From Bradyrhizobium jicamae (GTDB lineage Bacteria; Pseudomonadota; Alphaproteobacteria; Rhizobiales; Xanthobacteraceae): 41,865 nt of DNA. The stretch lies in assembly GCF_018130215.1 (NCBI RefSeq), contig NZ_JAFCKQ010000061.1, forward strand, positions 1 to 41,865, given 5' to 3'. A program made the translations under genes and the position numbers. The notes under the pieces are model-generated. The model saw only the letters and a program-made list of their open reading frames with translations. It made no database searches and was not told where the DNA came from. Shown here piece by piece: positions 32,073-40,974 of this stretch (position 1 is the first letter of the stretch; every line of letters begins with the position of its first letter).

Positions 32073-33844
32073 CGGTCATGGCCGCGAGCAGCAAAGTATG
32101 GCCAATCGTTACGGTCCCGATCGAAGGCGAGGCTGACGTCGTTACCGTTCGCCAGCGCGCCCATCGGCTGGCCGAATTTCTGGGTTTTGACCGCCAGGAC
32201 CAGACCCGGATAGCCACCGCAGTATCCGAGCTGGCCCGAAATGCGTTTAGCTATGCCGGCGGCGGACGTGCTGAGTTCATCCTCGATCCGACGCCGGCGC
32301 CTCAGGTTTTCTACGTCAGGATTTCGGACAAGGGACCGGGTATCGCCGATATCCAGACCATCCTTGACGGGCAGTACCGATCGAAAAGCGGTATGGGACT
32401 CGGCATTCTCGGCGCTCGCCGATTGATGGATCACTTCAAGATCGACTCCAAGGCCGGGAAGGGAACGACAGTCGAAATCGGCCATGATTTGCCGCGGCGC
32501 GCCGCTCCCGTGACGCGCGTCAATCTCGCCGAAGTGTCCACGATCTTGCAAAAGGACAGATCGTCCGATCCTCTGGAAGCGTTGCGTCAGCAAAACCGCG
32601 AGCTGATGCAGAGTCTGGACGAAATCCGCCGCAAGGAGGAGGAGAGCAAACAACTCGACCAGGAGCTGAGCGACACCAACCGGGGCGTGGTCGCACTCTA
32701 TGCTGAGCTGGACGAGCGCGCCGAGCAGCTTCGGCGAGCCAGCGAGCTCAAGACGAAATTCCTCTCAAACATGAGCCACGAGTTTCGCACGCCGCTCAAC
32801 TCCGTGCTGGCACTGTCGCGGCTACTGCTCGACCGCATCGACGGCGATCTGACGCCGGAGCAGGAGCGACAGGTCGGTTACATCCGCCGCTCCGCGGAAA
32901 GTTTGCTCGAACTCGTCAACGATCTGCTCGATCTTGCCAAGGTCGAGGCGGGAAAGGTCGACGTCAAGCCATCGGCCTTCACGGTCGGGGAGCTGTTCGG
33001 CGGTCTGCGTGGCGCCCTAAGGCCTCTTTTGACAAGCCAGGCGGTCGAGCTGACCTTCGACATCCCCGACAAAGTTCCCAATCTCTTCACAGACGAGGCT
33101 AAGGTTACGCAAATTCTGCGCAATCTCATCTCCAACGCGTTGAAATTCACCGAGCAGGGCGAGGTGAGGGTGACCGCTTCCTTCGATGCCGGGAAAGGGC
33201 GCGTTAACTTGTCGGTTCGCGACACCGGTATCGGCATCGCCCCGCAGGACCATGTTCGAATTTTCGAGGAGTTCTCCCAAGTCGACACGAAGATCCAAAA
33301 GCGAGTCAAAGGCACGGGCCTTGGCCTGCCGCTTTCTCGATCGCTGGCGGAATTGCTTGGCGGTGAACTGCTCCTCGAAAGCGTGCTCGGCCAAGGTTCG
33401 GTTTTTACACTCTCGATACCTCCCGAGCGCGGTGATCCGTCGCGGGCCCAACGTTCTGCCGATAACACTCGCAGGCGCGTTCTTCTGATTGATGACGATG
33501 AGACGTTCCGGTACGTGATGCGCCAGATTATCAGCAACGAGCCACGCTATGAGTTCATCGAAGCCGTCGACGGCGACGACGGGCTCAAGGTCGCGCGCGA
33601 GCAGAGGCCCGATGTCATCATCCTTGATCTGCAGATGCCGACCATGGACGGCTTTACTGTTCTGCAGGAGCTTAACGCTGACAGCCGTACCAGCGTAACG
33701 CCGGTCATCATCTCCACGTCCCTGAACGTCAACGCCGAGCTTAAGGCACGACTTCCGGCCGGCACGCGCGTCATTTCGAAGAACACTATCTCTCGCGAGA
33801 ACGTTTCGCTCTTTCTTCGCGATGCAACCTTGGGGGCATCGTGA
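32066..33844 (+). CDS. Hybrid histidine kinase with N-terminal RsbT-type ATPase domain
   Basis: 592 residues. Order: a GHKL domain of RsbT type (about 15-140: IATAVSELARNAF, ISDKGPGI, KSGMGLGILGARRL); a coiled coil (about 168-228); HisKA with phosphoacceptor His238 (SNMSHEFRTPLN); HATPase_c (about 340-455: ILRNLISNALKF, DTGIGI, GTGLGL); and a C-terminal receiver domain with Asp521 (IILDLQMP) and the conserved Lys572. No transmembrane segment. The N-terminal domain could dock on RsbR/RsbS exactly as RsbT does, tying kinase activity to the state of the stressosome. This is inferred from architecture. Confidence 0.88.
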   Translation: MVTVMAASSKVWPIVTVPIEGEADVVTVRQRAHRLAEFLGFDRQDQTRIATAVSELARNAFSYAGGGRAEFILDPTPAPQVFYVRISDKGPGIADIQTILDGQYRSKSGMGLGILGARRLMDHFKIDSKAGKGTTVEIGHDLPRRAAPVTRVNLAEVSTILQKDRSSDPLEALRQQNRELMQSLDEIRRKEEESKQLDQELSDTNRGVVALYAELDERAEQLRRASELKTKFLSNMSHEFRTPLNSVLALSRLLLDRIDGDLTPEQERQVGYIRRSAESLLELVNDLLDLAKVEAGKVDVKPSAFTVGELFGGLRGALRPLLTSQAVELTFDIPDKVPNLFTDEAKVTQILRNLISNALKFTEQGEVRVTASFDAGKGRVNLSVRDTGIGIAPQDHVRIFEEFSQVDTKIQKRVKGTGLGLPLSRSLAELLGGELLLESVLGQGSVFTLSIPPERGDPSRAQRSADNTRRRVLLIDDDETFRYVMRQIISNEPRYEFIEAVDGDDGLKVAREQRPDVIILDLQMPTMDGFTVLQELNADSRTSVTPVIISTSLNVNAELKARLPAGTRVISKNTISRENVSLFLRDATLGAS

Positions 33845-35439
33845 CCGACTACGAAAACATCATCATTCTGAATGTCGACGACCAGGACGCGCCCCGTTAC
33901 GTTAAGACGCGCGATCTCCAGGAGCAGGGATTTACTGTCATCGAGGCACGAACCGGCGCAGAAGCGCTCCGGTTGATCGAGACCGAGCGGCCGCCAATTG
34001 TTCTCCTGGACGTCGAGCTGCCCGACATTACCGGCTACGACGTGTGCTCGTTCATCAAGAAGAAATGGCCGGGCGTGATGGTCTTGATGACGTCATCAAC
34101 GTTCACGACATCGATCCACCGCACGCGTGGTCTGGATTCCGGCGCGGATTCCTATCTGGTCCAGCCAGCCGAGCCCCTCGAACTGGCGGCCGCGGTCAAT
34201 GCGATGATTCGGATTCGGCAGGCCGAAGATTCAATGCGCGCGCTGAATGCTTCGCTGGAACAACGTATCAAAGACCGTGTTGCCGATCTCGAGGCAGCCA
34301 ATCTCAAATTGACACACGAAATGGAGCAGCGAGAACGTGCCGAGACTGCGCTTGTCCAATCCCAGAAGATGGAGGCGATCGGTCAATTGACAGGGGGACT
34401 GGCGCACGACTTCAACAATCTTCTGACGGCTGTTGTCGGCAACCTGGACATGATCCGCATGCGCGCGACCGATCCGCGCATCGCTCGTCAGGCTGAGCAC
34501 GCGTTCAGGGCGGCTGAACGCGGGTCGAAGCTCACTGCCCAATTGCTGGCATTTTCTCGGACGCAAAAACTTGCAACTGCACCGGTCGATTTAAATGGCC
34601 TGATCTCCGGTATGGGCGAGCTTGTAAATCAGACCTTGGGCGCAGAAATCACGGTAGTCACCGAATTGCAGGACGGGCTGCCTCACGCCCTGGCGGATGC
34701 CAACCAGCTCGAGCTGGCCATCCTTAACTTGTCGATCAATGCGCGTGATGCCATGTCCGGCGCAGGTACGCTAACAATTTCGACGCGATTGGATTCGAGC
34801 AACAGGCAACGCCTGGTCGTGTGCGTGGCCGACACCGGAAGCGGGATGCCGCCGGAGGTTGTCGCACGCGCTTTCGATCCCTTCTTCACGACCAAGCCGC
34901 CTGGCAAAGGGACGGGGCTAGGATTATCGCAGGTTTATGGCATCGTCCGGCAGCTTGGCGGAGACGTCACGATTGATACAGCCGTTGGCAAGGGGACCCG
35001 GATCAGCATCGCCTTGCCCATCGCTCACGCGGAAGCGGAAAGCGAGAATGCGGGGCCGAGCGATGTGTCGCGCGGCTCTGAGACAGTGTTGATCGTGGAC
35101 GACGATCCTGATGTCCGCGAGATTATGTCGGGTGTTCTTTCCGATCTTGGTTATCGCGTGAAGGATGTCGAAAATGGAGAATCGGCGCTGAAGCTCCTGA
35201 GCGATTATCGTCCGGATCTGCTGGTGTTGGATTTCGGCATGCCTGGCGCAAATGGTGCCGACGTGGCGACAAGCGCCCGGCAGCTTATTGCGGGACTGCG
35301 GATCCTGTTCGTTAGCGGCTATTCCGATACCTCGGCCATCGAAAGGGCCGTCGGAAAGGCGTCGCTGCTGCACAAGCCGTTCCGGCCGGCCGAATTTGCC
35401 ACGGCGGTGCGCTCCTCGCTTGACGCGCCCCGATACTGA
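33841..35439 (+). CDS. REC - HisKA - HATPase - REC histidine kinase
   Basis: 532 residues from a GTG overlapping the previous stop (GTGA). N-terminal receiver (about 5-125) with Asp57 in IVLLDVELPD, but Gln108 in place of the usual Lys (SYLVQPAEP); coiled coil about 130-175; HisKA with His189 (GGLAHDFNN); HATPase_c 290-395 (LNLSINARDAM, DTGSGM, GKGTGLGLS); and a C-terminal receiver with Asp464 (LVLDFGMPG) and Lys512. It is the end of the operon and may pass phosphate to a soluble regulator elsewhere. The HDFNN box is typical of alphaproteobacterial hybrid kinases. Confidence 0.9.
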   Translation: MTDYENIIILNVDDQDAPRYVKTRDLQEQGFTVIEARTGAEALRLIETERPPIVLLDVELPDITGYDVCSFIKKKWPGVMVLMTSSTFTTSIHRTRGLDSGADSYLVQPAEPLELAAAVNAMIRIRQAEDSMRALNASLEQRIKDRVADLEAANLKLTHEMEQRERAETALVQSQKMEAIGQLTGGLAHDFNNLLTAVVGNLDMIRMRATDPRIARQAEHAFRAAERGSKLTAQLLAFSRTQKLATAPVDLNGLISGMGELVNQTLGAEITVVTELQDGLPHALADANQLELAILNLSINARDAMSGAGTLTISTRLDSSNRQRLVVCVADTGSGMPPEVVARAFDPFFTTKPPGKGTGLGLSQVYGIVRQLGGDVTIDTAVGKGTRISIALPIAHAEAESENAGPSDVSRGSETVLIVDDDPDVREIMSGVLSDLGYRVKDVENGESALKLLSDYRPDLLVLDFGMPGANGADVATSARQLIAGLRILFVSGYSDTSAIERAVGKASLLHKPFRPAEFATAVRSSLDAPRY

Positions 35440-35849
35440 GCTTGGTAACTCATCGACTGCCTTACGCGTTCTAACCATTTTGCCAACCCCGTTTATTTCG
35501 TTGTGGACGGCTCCTCCACCTCTGGACTCGACCGCTCTGTTGCTTGCGGCGGAGGGACCCAAGCCAATCGAGTTGAACCGGTTGTCGGCTTCAGCTCGGC
35601 CCGCCAATCGGTATGAGAGAAGCCGAGGCGGGTCGAAGCGCGTTAGGCCGACTATTGAGATCAGCTGCTTTGCGCCGCGGCACGTCCCATTCAGCGCATC
35701 GGGGAGCGCTTAGGCGACGGCAATTATCCTTCTGCAACGCAAACGGGCTACGCCGATGGTCGACGCGCGCTTCGCCGCAATCAACCAAAGCTTTGACCAT
35801 ATCCGCGGGCGCACCCCGAAGCGATGACCGCGCAGTCACGTGGAAACGC
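35440..35849. other. Intergenic region after the stressosome operon
   Basis: No gene with a domain or ribosome binding site; the frames on both strands are Arg/Ser-rich. No clear terminator hairpin with a T-tract follows the last kinase. Confidence 0.4.
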
Positions 35850-36509
35850 TCAATCGGCCGGATTGCATGTAATCGGCGTGTCGACGAAGACGCGGTACTG
35901 TTGCGACTTAGGCTTTGCCTTATCATCCTCGTTGACGTACTGGATCGAGCTCTTTCCCAGGAGCGTGCGCGGCAGGATCAACACGCGGATGAAGCGGCTC
36001 GGCCGGTCGGCCGCCGCCTGGGCGAATACCGGGGCCGGGCCGGGCTCATACCAGGCGCCGCCCGGCCCATACGATGTCGATCGGCCCTCGGTGTCGATGC
36101 GGATCCCGCCATCGATCAGGCAGCGGATCCCGGGTCCTTGGTGGCAGTGCAGGTAGGCGCAGCCACCGGGCGGGAAGCGGACGCTGTCGCCGCGCATTAA
36201 CAGCTCACCTTCCCGCAGGGTATCAAGCCGCGCCGCGAGCTTGAGTTGCGAGCGGATGCCAACAGCGAACAGCGGGGCATCGCCGGTGCTCTCCGTTGCG
36301 AGCTCGAAGCGCCAGGCGGTGACGCCACCGACTCCCGGCGCGAGCACGGCTTTGGTCTCGCCATGCCATACCTCGCCGTCGCTCACCACGCTGCCGCCGA
36401 TGGTCGCCGCGCCGTGCACAACGAAGATAATGCGTTGTACCGGTGGCAGTCCCACCGGATCGGCCAAATTGGACAGTGTATCCTCGTAGAGCCGCAGCAT
36501 CGGGGCCAT
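35850..36509 (-). CDS. Cupin-like protein
   Basis: 219 residues from the ATG at 36509, preceded by GGAG. Two cupin-like halves: QRIIFVVHGAATIGGSVVSDGEVWHG near the N-terminus and DSVRFPPGGCAYLHCHQGPGIRCLIDGGIRI in the middle, with Tyr-His-Cys-His at the putative metal site of the second half. It could be a metal-dependent dioxygenase or a binding protein. A tail of about 60 residues contains basic segments. It stands alone and faces the stressosome operon. Confidence 0.6.
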   Translation of the reverse strand: MAPMLRLYEDTLSNLADPVGLPPVQRIIFVVHGAATIGGSVVSDGEVWHGETKAVLAPGVGGVTAWRFELATESTGDAPLFAVGIRSQLKLAARLDTLREGELLMRGDSVRFPPGGCAYLHCHQGPGIRCLIDGGIRIDTEGRSTSYGPGGAWYEPGPAPVFAQAAADRPSRFIRVLILPRTLLGKSSIQYVNEDDKAKPKSQQYRVFVDTPITCNPAD

Positions 36510-36815
36510 GACCGTCTCCAATTTCTTTGAAGCACGATGGTACTTTCACTGCAGAGGAGGCACGAAGCAAACTAGCAAATTCAGCCCGAGTTATATCTGT
36601 GCGGCGACTGGCGAACGGCGCGTTCGGAAGTGTTTTGGCGTGACCAATCTTAAGCCGAAATTACGCGCACGTAGAAAATTCGGGGCTCCTGACCTTCAAT
36701 TCGCAGGGCCTGCATCACGCCCTAGAAAGAATGTCGCCCGTGGCTCCTGCACCGGCACTAGAGTGCCAAGGAGTGGGTGCCGTTTTAAGGCTCCCACGAA
36801 TCGGAGGAGCAACCT
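36510..36815. other. Intergenic region
   Basis: No gene is supported. The GGAGGAG of the next small gene lies at the right end, near 36803-36809. Confidence 0.4.
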
Positions 36816-36988
36816 ATGCAATCAACCTTCGGCACGGTAACCGCCGCATCGGTCATCCTTCTCGTGTTCGAAGCGACTATGGTCTCCTGGCAGGTTTCCA
36901 AAAGACCTTACAGTTTGCGGCCGCAACGGCATTTGTTGCAGCTGCATTGTCCTTGCTTTCACTCCGGTGGCTACGCTATCCGTCCTGA
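36816..36988 (+). pseudogene. Small two-helix membrane protein, frameshifted
   Basis: A strong ribosome binding site (GGAGGAG, 6 bases before the ATG) leads into MQSTFGTVTAASVILLVFEATMVSW in one frame. After the AAAA run near 36899 the sensible sequence continues in another frame (KTLQFAAATAFVAAALSLLSLRWLRYPS, ending at 36988). The two pieces together form a plausible protein of about 57 residues with two transmembrane helices. A one-base indel in the A-run is the simplest explanation. As read, the first frame runs on to 37061. Confidence 0.5.
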
Positions 36989-37090
36989 ACCGCCATGCAT
37001 CCGTCAAGCCGTGGTGACAGCTCTCCAGCGCGAGGACGCCGCGCGCCGCCGAAGTCGATGACGGCCACCGTGCCGACTGGTCGAGAATTC

Positions 37091-37615
37091 CTATTTTTCG
37101 TAGCCGACGTACCAGATGCCGATTACCTTGCCCGATGCGTCCTTGATCGGGTCGTAACCGGTCACGTACGGTTTGCCGAGGATGTCGACTTCGCCGTAGA
37201 AAGCCTCACCTTTGTTGACATTCACTATTGCTTTTCCCTTAGGGTCCAGGATGGTCCCCTGCGCCCGGCCTTGTACGCTGCCCGGCACATTGGTGGATAC
37301 GCGGACATATTCATCACCAGACTTTACGAAAAGCGAAGCCGTGCCGCCGGCCTCAGCCTTGACTTTGTCGACAATCGTGAAGTCGTTGTTCACCTTGGTT
37401 GAGCCAAAATACAAGCCTGGGGTCGTCTTGTCGGCTGTCTGAACGGTTCCCTCGACCTTGGGCGCGCCCAATTTCGCCGTTTCGGCCTTCAATATCGCCA
37501 TGGCCTTCGCGACTTTTGGGTCCGTTTGCGCGTTGCCGGGACTCGTCATGAGCGTGGATGTTGCGATGAAGCAACCAGCGGCCAGGAGACCAACAAGAAA
37601 GCTCTTGCGATTCAT
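37091..37615 (-). CDS. Exported single-Cache-domain protein
   Basis: 174 residues with GAGGAG before the ATG. Signal peptide MNRKSFLVGLLAAGCFIATSTLMTSPGNA. The mature part is one Cache-like sensor fold (GLYFGSTKVNNDFTIVDKV, GTASLFVKSGDEYVRVSTNV, GEAFYGEVDILGKPYVTGYDPI, GKVIGIWYVGY). There is no transmembrane or signalling domain, so it is a free periplasmic ligand-binding protein. A perfect FixK/Fnr box 68 bases upstream suggests induction under low oxygen. The partner is unknown. Confidence 0.8.
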   Translation of the reverse strand: MNRKSFLVGLLAAGCFIATSTLMTSPGNAQTDPKVAKAMAILKAETAKLGAPKVEGTVQTADKTTPGLYFGSTKVNNDFTIVDKVKAEAGGTASLFVKSGDEYVRVSTNVPGSVQGRAQGTILDPKGKAIVNVNKGEAFYGEVDILGKPYVTGYDPIKDASGKVIGIWYVGYEK

Positions 37616-37676
37616 TTGAGTGGACTCCTCTATGAGAGACGGGCGTTACGAATATCGCAGTCTGCGAAGGGCAATC

Positions 37677-37690
37677 TTGATCCAAATCAA
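37677..37690 (-). promoter_or_regulatory. FixK/Fnr box of the Cache gene
   Basis: TTGATCCAAATCAA, a perfect TTGAT-N4-ATCAA palindrome. Its centre is 68 bases from the Cache protein start; with the box at -41.5, transcription would start near 37642 with a leader of about 26 bases, a normal arrangement for FixK-activated genes. Confidence 0.7.
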
Positions 37691-37786
37691 AGTGGTCGAA
37701 GCGACGGGCCAAGCCTGGCGCGACAGCTCACCACAATGCATGGCAGCGATGGAGCCACAGGCAACTTAATGACCGCCCCGGATCAT

Positions 37787-37888
37787 GAGCGTCGGTTTGA
37801 GCCATGGCGGGTGACTTCCGATCTCACCTCGACTTCGGACGTTTCCGCGTGCCGCGCAAACGGACGCGAAGGGCCTGCAACGGAAGTC
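37787..37888. repeat. Dispersed intergenic repeat, copy 2
   Basis: Begins GAGCGTCGGTTTGA and contains TGACTTCCG … CGGAAGTCG near its ends. Aligns to copy 1 at 12858-12957. It sits immediately downstream of the ABC substrate-binding gene. Its last bases (CGGAAGTCGCG) are also shared with the remnant at 6617, so the repeat's end seems to travel with that gene's 3' end. Confidence 0.65.
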
Positions 37889-37893
37889 GCGTC

Positions 37894-38922
37894 TCAGCCG
37901 ATGATCTCGTCGGCGGCCGCCAGCAATGACGGCGGAAACTCCAATTCGAGCGATCTCGCCGTTGTGCGATTGAGCACCAGTTCGAGCTTGGTTGGCTGGT
38001 AGAACGGAATATCACCCGGCTTCGCGCCCTTTAATATTTGATCCGTCATATCCGCGATCCGACGCATGATGGCCACAGTGTCGTAGCCGTAGGACAGCAA
38101 TCCTCCGATATCGACCCATTCACGAGCGAAATAAATCGCAGGCAGATGATGCCTGGCAGCGGCGTCAACGATTAGCTGACGGTATGTGAAGAACTCAGCC
38201 ACGGCCCCGACCATGAGACCGTCAACCTTTTCTGCAGCCATTGCGTTGAACTTCCGCTCAAAGTCTTGCCAGTCGAACGGTTCGGCGACCAATGCTGTGC
38301 CGAATGCGATACCATCTCGTCGTGCGGCTTCTAGCGCTCTTGCTGGTCCTCCCGCCATTTCCCAAAAGGCAATCAAAGAAGGAGGCATCAGAAACCGCAC
38401 ATTTATTAGCTTGCCCACGGTCTCGCGCAGGAGCTCAAGGCGCTTACCCCAGATTTCCAATCCGACATCAGTAGTTGCTCCTGTGATATTCCTGTCGGGC
38501 TTGGCCAAGTTCGTGACCATGCCACCGGCAACCGGATCGCTCGTTATTGCCAGAATAGGAATGGTTGCGGTCAGCGGCTTGAGCACGCGTGTAACCGGGC
38601 CGCCGAGCGAGACGATTAGGTCAGGATGACCTGCGACAATGGCGCGAGCGACATCTTCATACCCATTGCTGTGCCCGAATGCCGAATACCGCTCCAGGAT
38701 CAGGTTTTGGCCTTCGTTGTAGCCGAGCTTACTTAGCTCCCCGAAAAATGCCTGGTACGCTGGGCGACCATTGATGGAGAGCCCCTCGGGTGGTTCGGAC
38801 GGGTGAACCATCGCGATGCGCTTGATGGCTGGCAACCGGGTTTCAGTTTGGGCGAATGTCGGCTGGGCAAGGCCCATCGCGGCCGTGGCCGCCGTCCCCG
38901 TGATGAACTCACGCCGTCGCAT
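37894..38922 (-). CDS. ABC_sub_bind-type substrate-binding protein, Tat-exported
   Basis: 342 residues from the ATG at 38922, preceded by GGAGGGAGGGG; the longer frame has no signal. N-terminus MRRREFITGTAATAAMGLAQPTFA is a twin-arginine signal. The mature part is a periplasmic-binding fold with IAMVHPSEPPEG, DLIVSLGGPVTRVLKPLTATIPI, GATTDVGLEIWGKRLELLRE and the signature C-terminus LEFPPSLLAAADEIIG. The family is often encoded without transport partners, as here, and its ligands are mostly unknown. A fragment of a sister gene is at 6630-6684. Confidence 0.9.
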   Translation of the reverse strand: MRRREFITGTAATAAMGLAQPTFAQTETRLPAIKRIAMVHPSEPPEGLSINGRPAYQAFFGELSKLGYNEGQNLILERYSAFGHSNGYEDVARAIVAGHPDLIVSLGGPVTRVLKPLTATIPILAITSDPVAGGMVTNLAKPDRNITGATTDVGLEIWGKRLELLRETVGKLINVRFLMPPSLIAFWEMAGGPARALEAARRDGIAFGTALVAEPFDWQDFERKFNAMAAEKVDGLMVGAVAEFFTYRQLIVDAAARHHLPAIYFAREWVDIGGLLSYGYDTVAIMRRIADMTDQILKGAKPGDIPFYQPTKLELVLNRTTARSLELEFPPSLLAAADEIIG

Positions 38923-39307
38923 GCCCCTCCCTCCATGGATCACGCCTGTGGGAGCAGGAGCCTGAATCTTAAACGCCGCCCGGCTGCGTTCCACCTCTCT
39001 TTCGGAGTAACTCCGCTAGCTGGCACAAACTGTACTGCTCGCCGAGTTTCGAAGGTTGTAGCATTTTCGGTTAGGTCCGAGCGAAGTTGTCTTTCCTTAC
39101 AGCGCTCGGCTAGGCCGTAGCGTAATTACGGAACGCTGCGGGCCGCCGATTGATGGCCCGAAGGCGGCTGCGCGCACCGCTTGAATCCGCGGTTCTCGCC
39201 GGATGTGCGGAGGCTTCGCGCATCCGGGCAAGTACGGATTGTTGCGTGCGCTCGAGGAGTCCTAGGTTCGCGTTATTGGTTTCATCAATTGCATTGCGGT
39301 GGCAGCT
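38923..39307. other. Intergenic region, no supported gene
   Basis: Includes the upstream region of the ABC substrate-binding gene. A reverse frame (39110-39316) has no domain. No promoter match was found. Confidence 0.4.
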
Positions 39308-39661
39308 ATGAACCACCTGCTGACCGGAACGAATTTAGTTTGCATCAGCGCCGCCTTGGTTTGGATTTGGCCAGCTAACGCGCACGACCATACCCATCCT
39401 GAGCTGGACGACTGGTACAAAAGTTTACGCAGCGAACAAGGTGAGTGGTGCTGCGACGGCGCCGATGTCAATCACCTGACGGATCCCCAATGGACGATCA
39501 AAGATGGCCAGTATCAGGTTTTCCTGGAAGGCGAATGGGTCAAGGTACCTCCGGAAAAACTGGTCAAGGGCAACAACAGGGCTGGCTTCGCGCTGGCTTG
39601 GCGGATGTATATAGACGGTCATCCAGTTGTGCGCTGCTTTATGCCGGGAGCGAGCGGGTAG
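39308..39661 (+). CDS. Small exported protein with Trp- and Cys-rich mature part
   Basis: 117 residues from the ATG at 39308. Signal peptide MNHLLTGTNLVCISAALVWIWPANA, then HDHTHPELDDWYKSLRSEQGEWCCDGADV, and a beta-rich region (QYQVFLEGEWVKVPPEKLV) ending in RCFMPG. The CC pair and late Cys could form disulfides. The pattern DWYKSL…CCDG recurs in uncharacterised rhizobial proteins. Function unknown. Confidence 0.7.
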   Translation: MNHLLTGTNLVCISAALVWIWPANAHDHTHPELDDWYKSLRSEQGEWCCDGADVNHLTDPQWTIKDGQYQVFLEGEWVKVPPEKLVKGNNRAGFALAWRMYIDGHPVVRCFMPGASG

Positions 39662-40262
39662 CGTAAGATCGCAACTCGCAACGACCGTGTCGCGTCTTGG
39701 ATCATCGATACCCCATGCCACCGATCGGTCCCTTGGTGTCCCAATTTTAGTTCGGCCTTACGTCGGCGCCGCGAGTGCCGCAGGCGGAGCAGACGAGCCG
39801 AGGCTCGACGTCTGACAGCCTCAGATCATCAGCCGGGCGGTCAACAGTCAACGGTGGCCAATCCGCACGAGTTGTTCAGTTGCGTGGTGATCGGGCAACG
39901 ATGTGCGGCAGCGGCAGAGTTGGCGCTTTCCCGCGAACAGAGCTTGGCTCCAGCCAACACCGTCGCCCGCAACCTCAATTGGGGCACCTGCAATAGTACA
40001 CAATAGATCAGCTCGCCGGGTTCACGCCGGCTGTTTCTCCCTTGGCGGAAATTCCATTGTTTCAGGTGGTCGACGGCGGCACGCGCCATGTTCGGTCATG
40101 GCCTTCACCGCTTCGTTTTCGTCGGCGCAGAAAGCGATGCTAGCCGATCGGCAAACACCGGCCACTGGCGAAGGCCAACTTCCCTGATGACGTAATCAGA
40201 ATCGCGCCGACCGAAAGGCCCGCGTTCTTTCTAGTCACCGCCAGGAAGCGGCCAACTACCTG
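39662..40262. other. Decayed region
   Basis: About 600 bases with only broken short frames and one dispersed repeat (39704-39780). No complete gene is supported. Confidence 0.4.
39704..39780. repeat. Dispersed repeat, shorter type, copy 2
   Basis: Shares GATACC…ACCGATCGGTCC…CCAATT…TAG…ACGTC with 18046-18112, allowing gaps. Non-coding in both places. Confidence 0.4.
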
Positions 40263-40376
40263 ATGCTTGCAGTGATTGGCGTGATGGAGCCCGCGCCGAT
40301 GCTCGCGCTGGCTGCGCTCGGCGCTTCGAAACAGGCTTGCGACACGCTCGCGAAGGTCTCTCGATCCAGCGCCTAA
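40263..40376 (+). pseudogene. Short protein fragment
   Basis: The frame RQEAANYLMLAVIGVMEPAP… ends KQACDTLAKVSRSSA and is open upstream to about 40200 without an ATG. The first ATG gives 37 residues. The composition looks like a real protein end, but I cannot name the family. Confidence 0.3.
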
Positions 40377-40752
40377 TACACACAGCCGAGGTCATCTTGT
40401 TTGGGTACCGCCGTCCTCGGCGATGTCACGCGACGGCTGGTACCAGAACCGATCCGACGGCTTGCACCTTCCGAAGGGGCGGGCTGGATATTCAATTCCA
40501 TCCGTGCGGCATGTCCCGTAGCTCCAGTCAGGAGGCGGCGGCTGCAGAGTGAAGATCTGAGCCATGATGTTCAGGACCAGGACGACGGTGTGGTGCATGG
40601 GCAAAATTCGGAAAGAACGGGTCAGCACTGCACGTCCAACCCTTGCGTGCAACGGCTTGTCACCGGTATCCACAGCACCTCGGCGCGAGTTGTCGAGATT
40701 CCTTGCGGATGCGCTGAGGGCGAAGGTGAGGGAAACCCTGTCCTACCTAGGC
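40377..40752. other. Decayed region without a supported gene
   Basis: Overlapping frames on both strands, none with a domain, a start signal or an uninterrupted motif. Confidence 0.35.
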
Positions 40753-40974
40753 CTAATCCTGAGACCACACCAGCCGCAGAGCAGGTCGCGCAGCTGCCCC
40801 GCGCTGCAATGCGGGCACTGATGACTGATCGAAGTGCAGGCTTAGACAACCGCCCGCCAACTCTCGGATACCCACCAAGGCCAGCCAGTCACCGCCGTCG
40901 TCATTGTTGGTCTCGCGGGCATGCCGCGCGAGCCGCTCTATGAGACCAAGAGCCTCGATTGCCGTGAGAGCCAT
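40753..40974 (-). pseudogene. Small protein with a duplicated ribosome binding site, probably frameshifted
   Basis: The ATG at 40974 is preceded by GGGGAAGCAAGAA, and the frame begins MALTAIEALGLIERLARHARE…, a sensible helix. Near residue 50 it turns into low-complexity sequence. In a neighbouring frame the same bases encode QCPHCSAGQLRDLLCGWCGL, a four-Cys zinc-ribbon pattern. The two halves suggest one protein split by an indel around 40820-40830; it may also be two unrelated frames. Confidence 0.35.
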
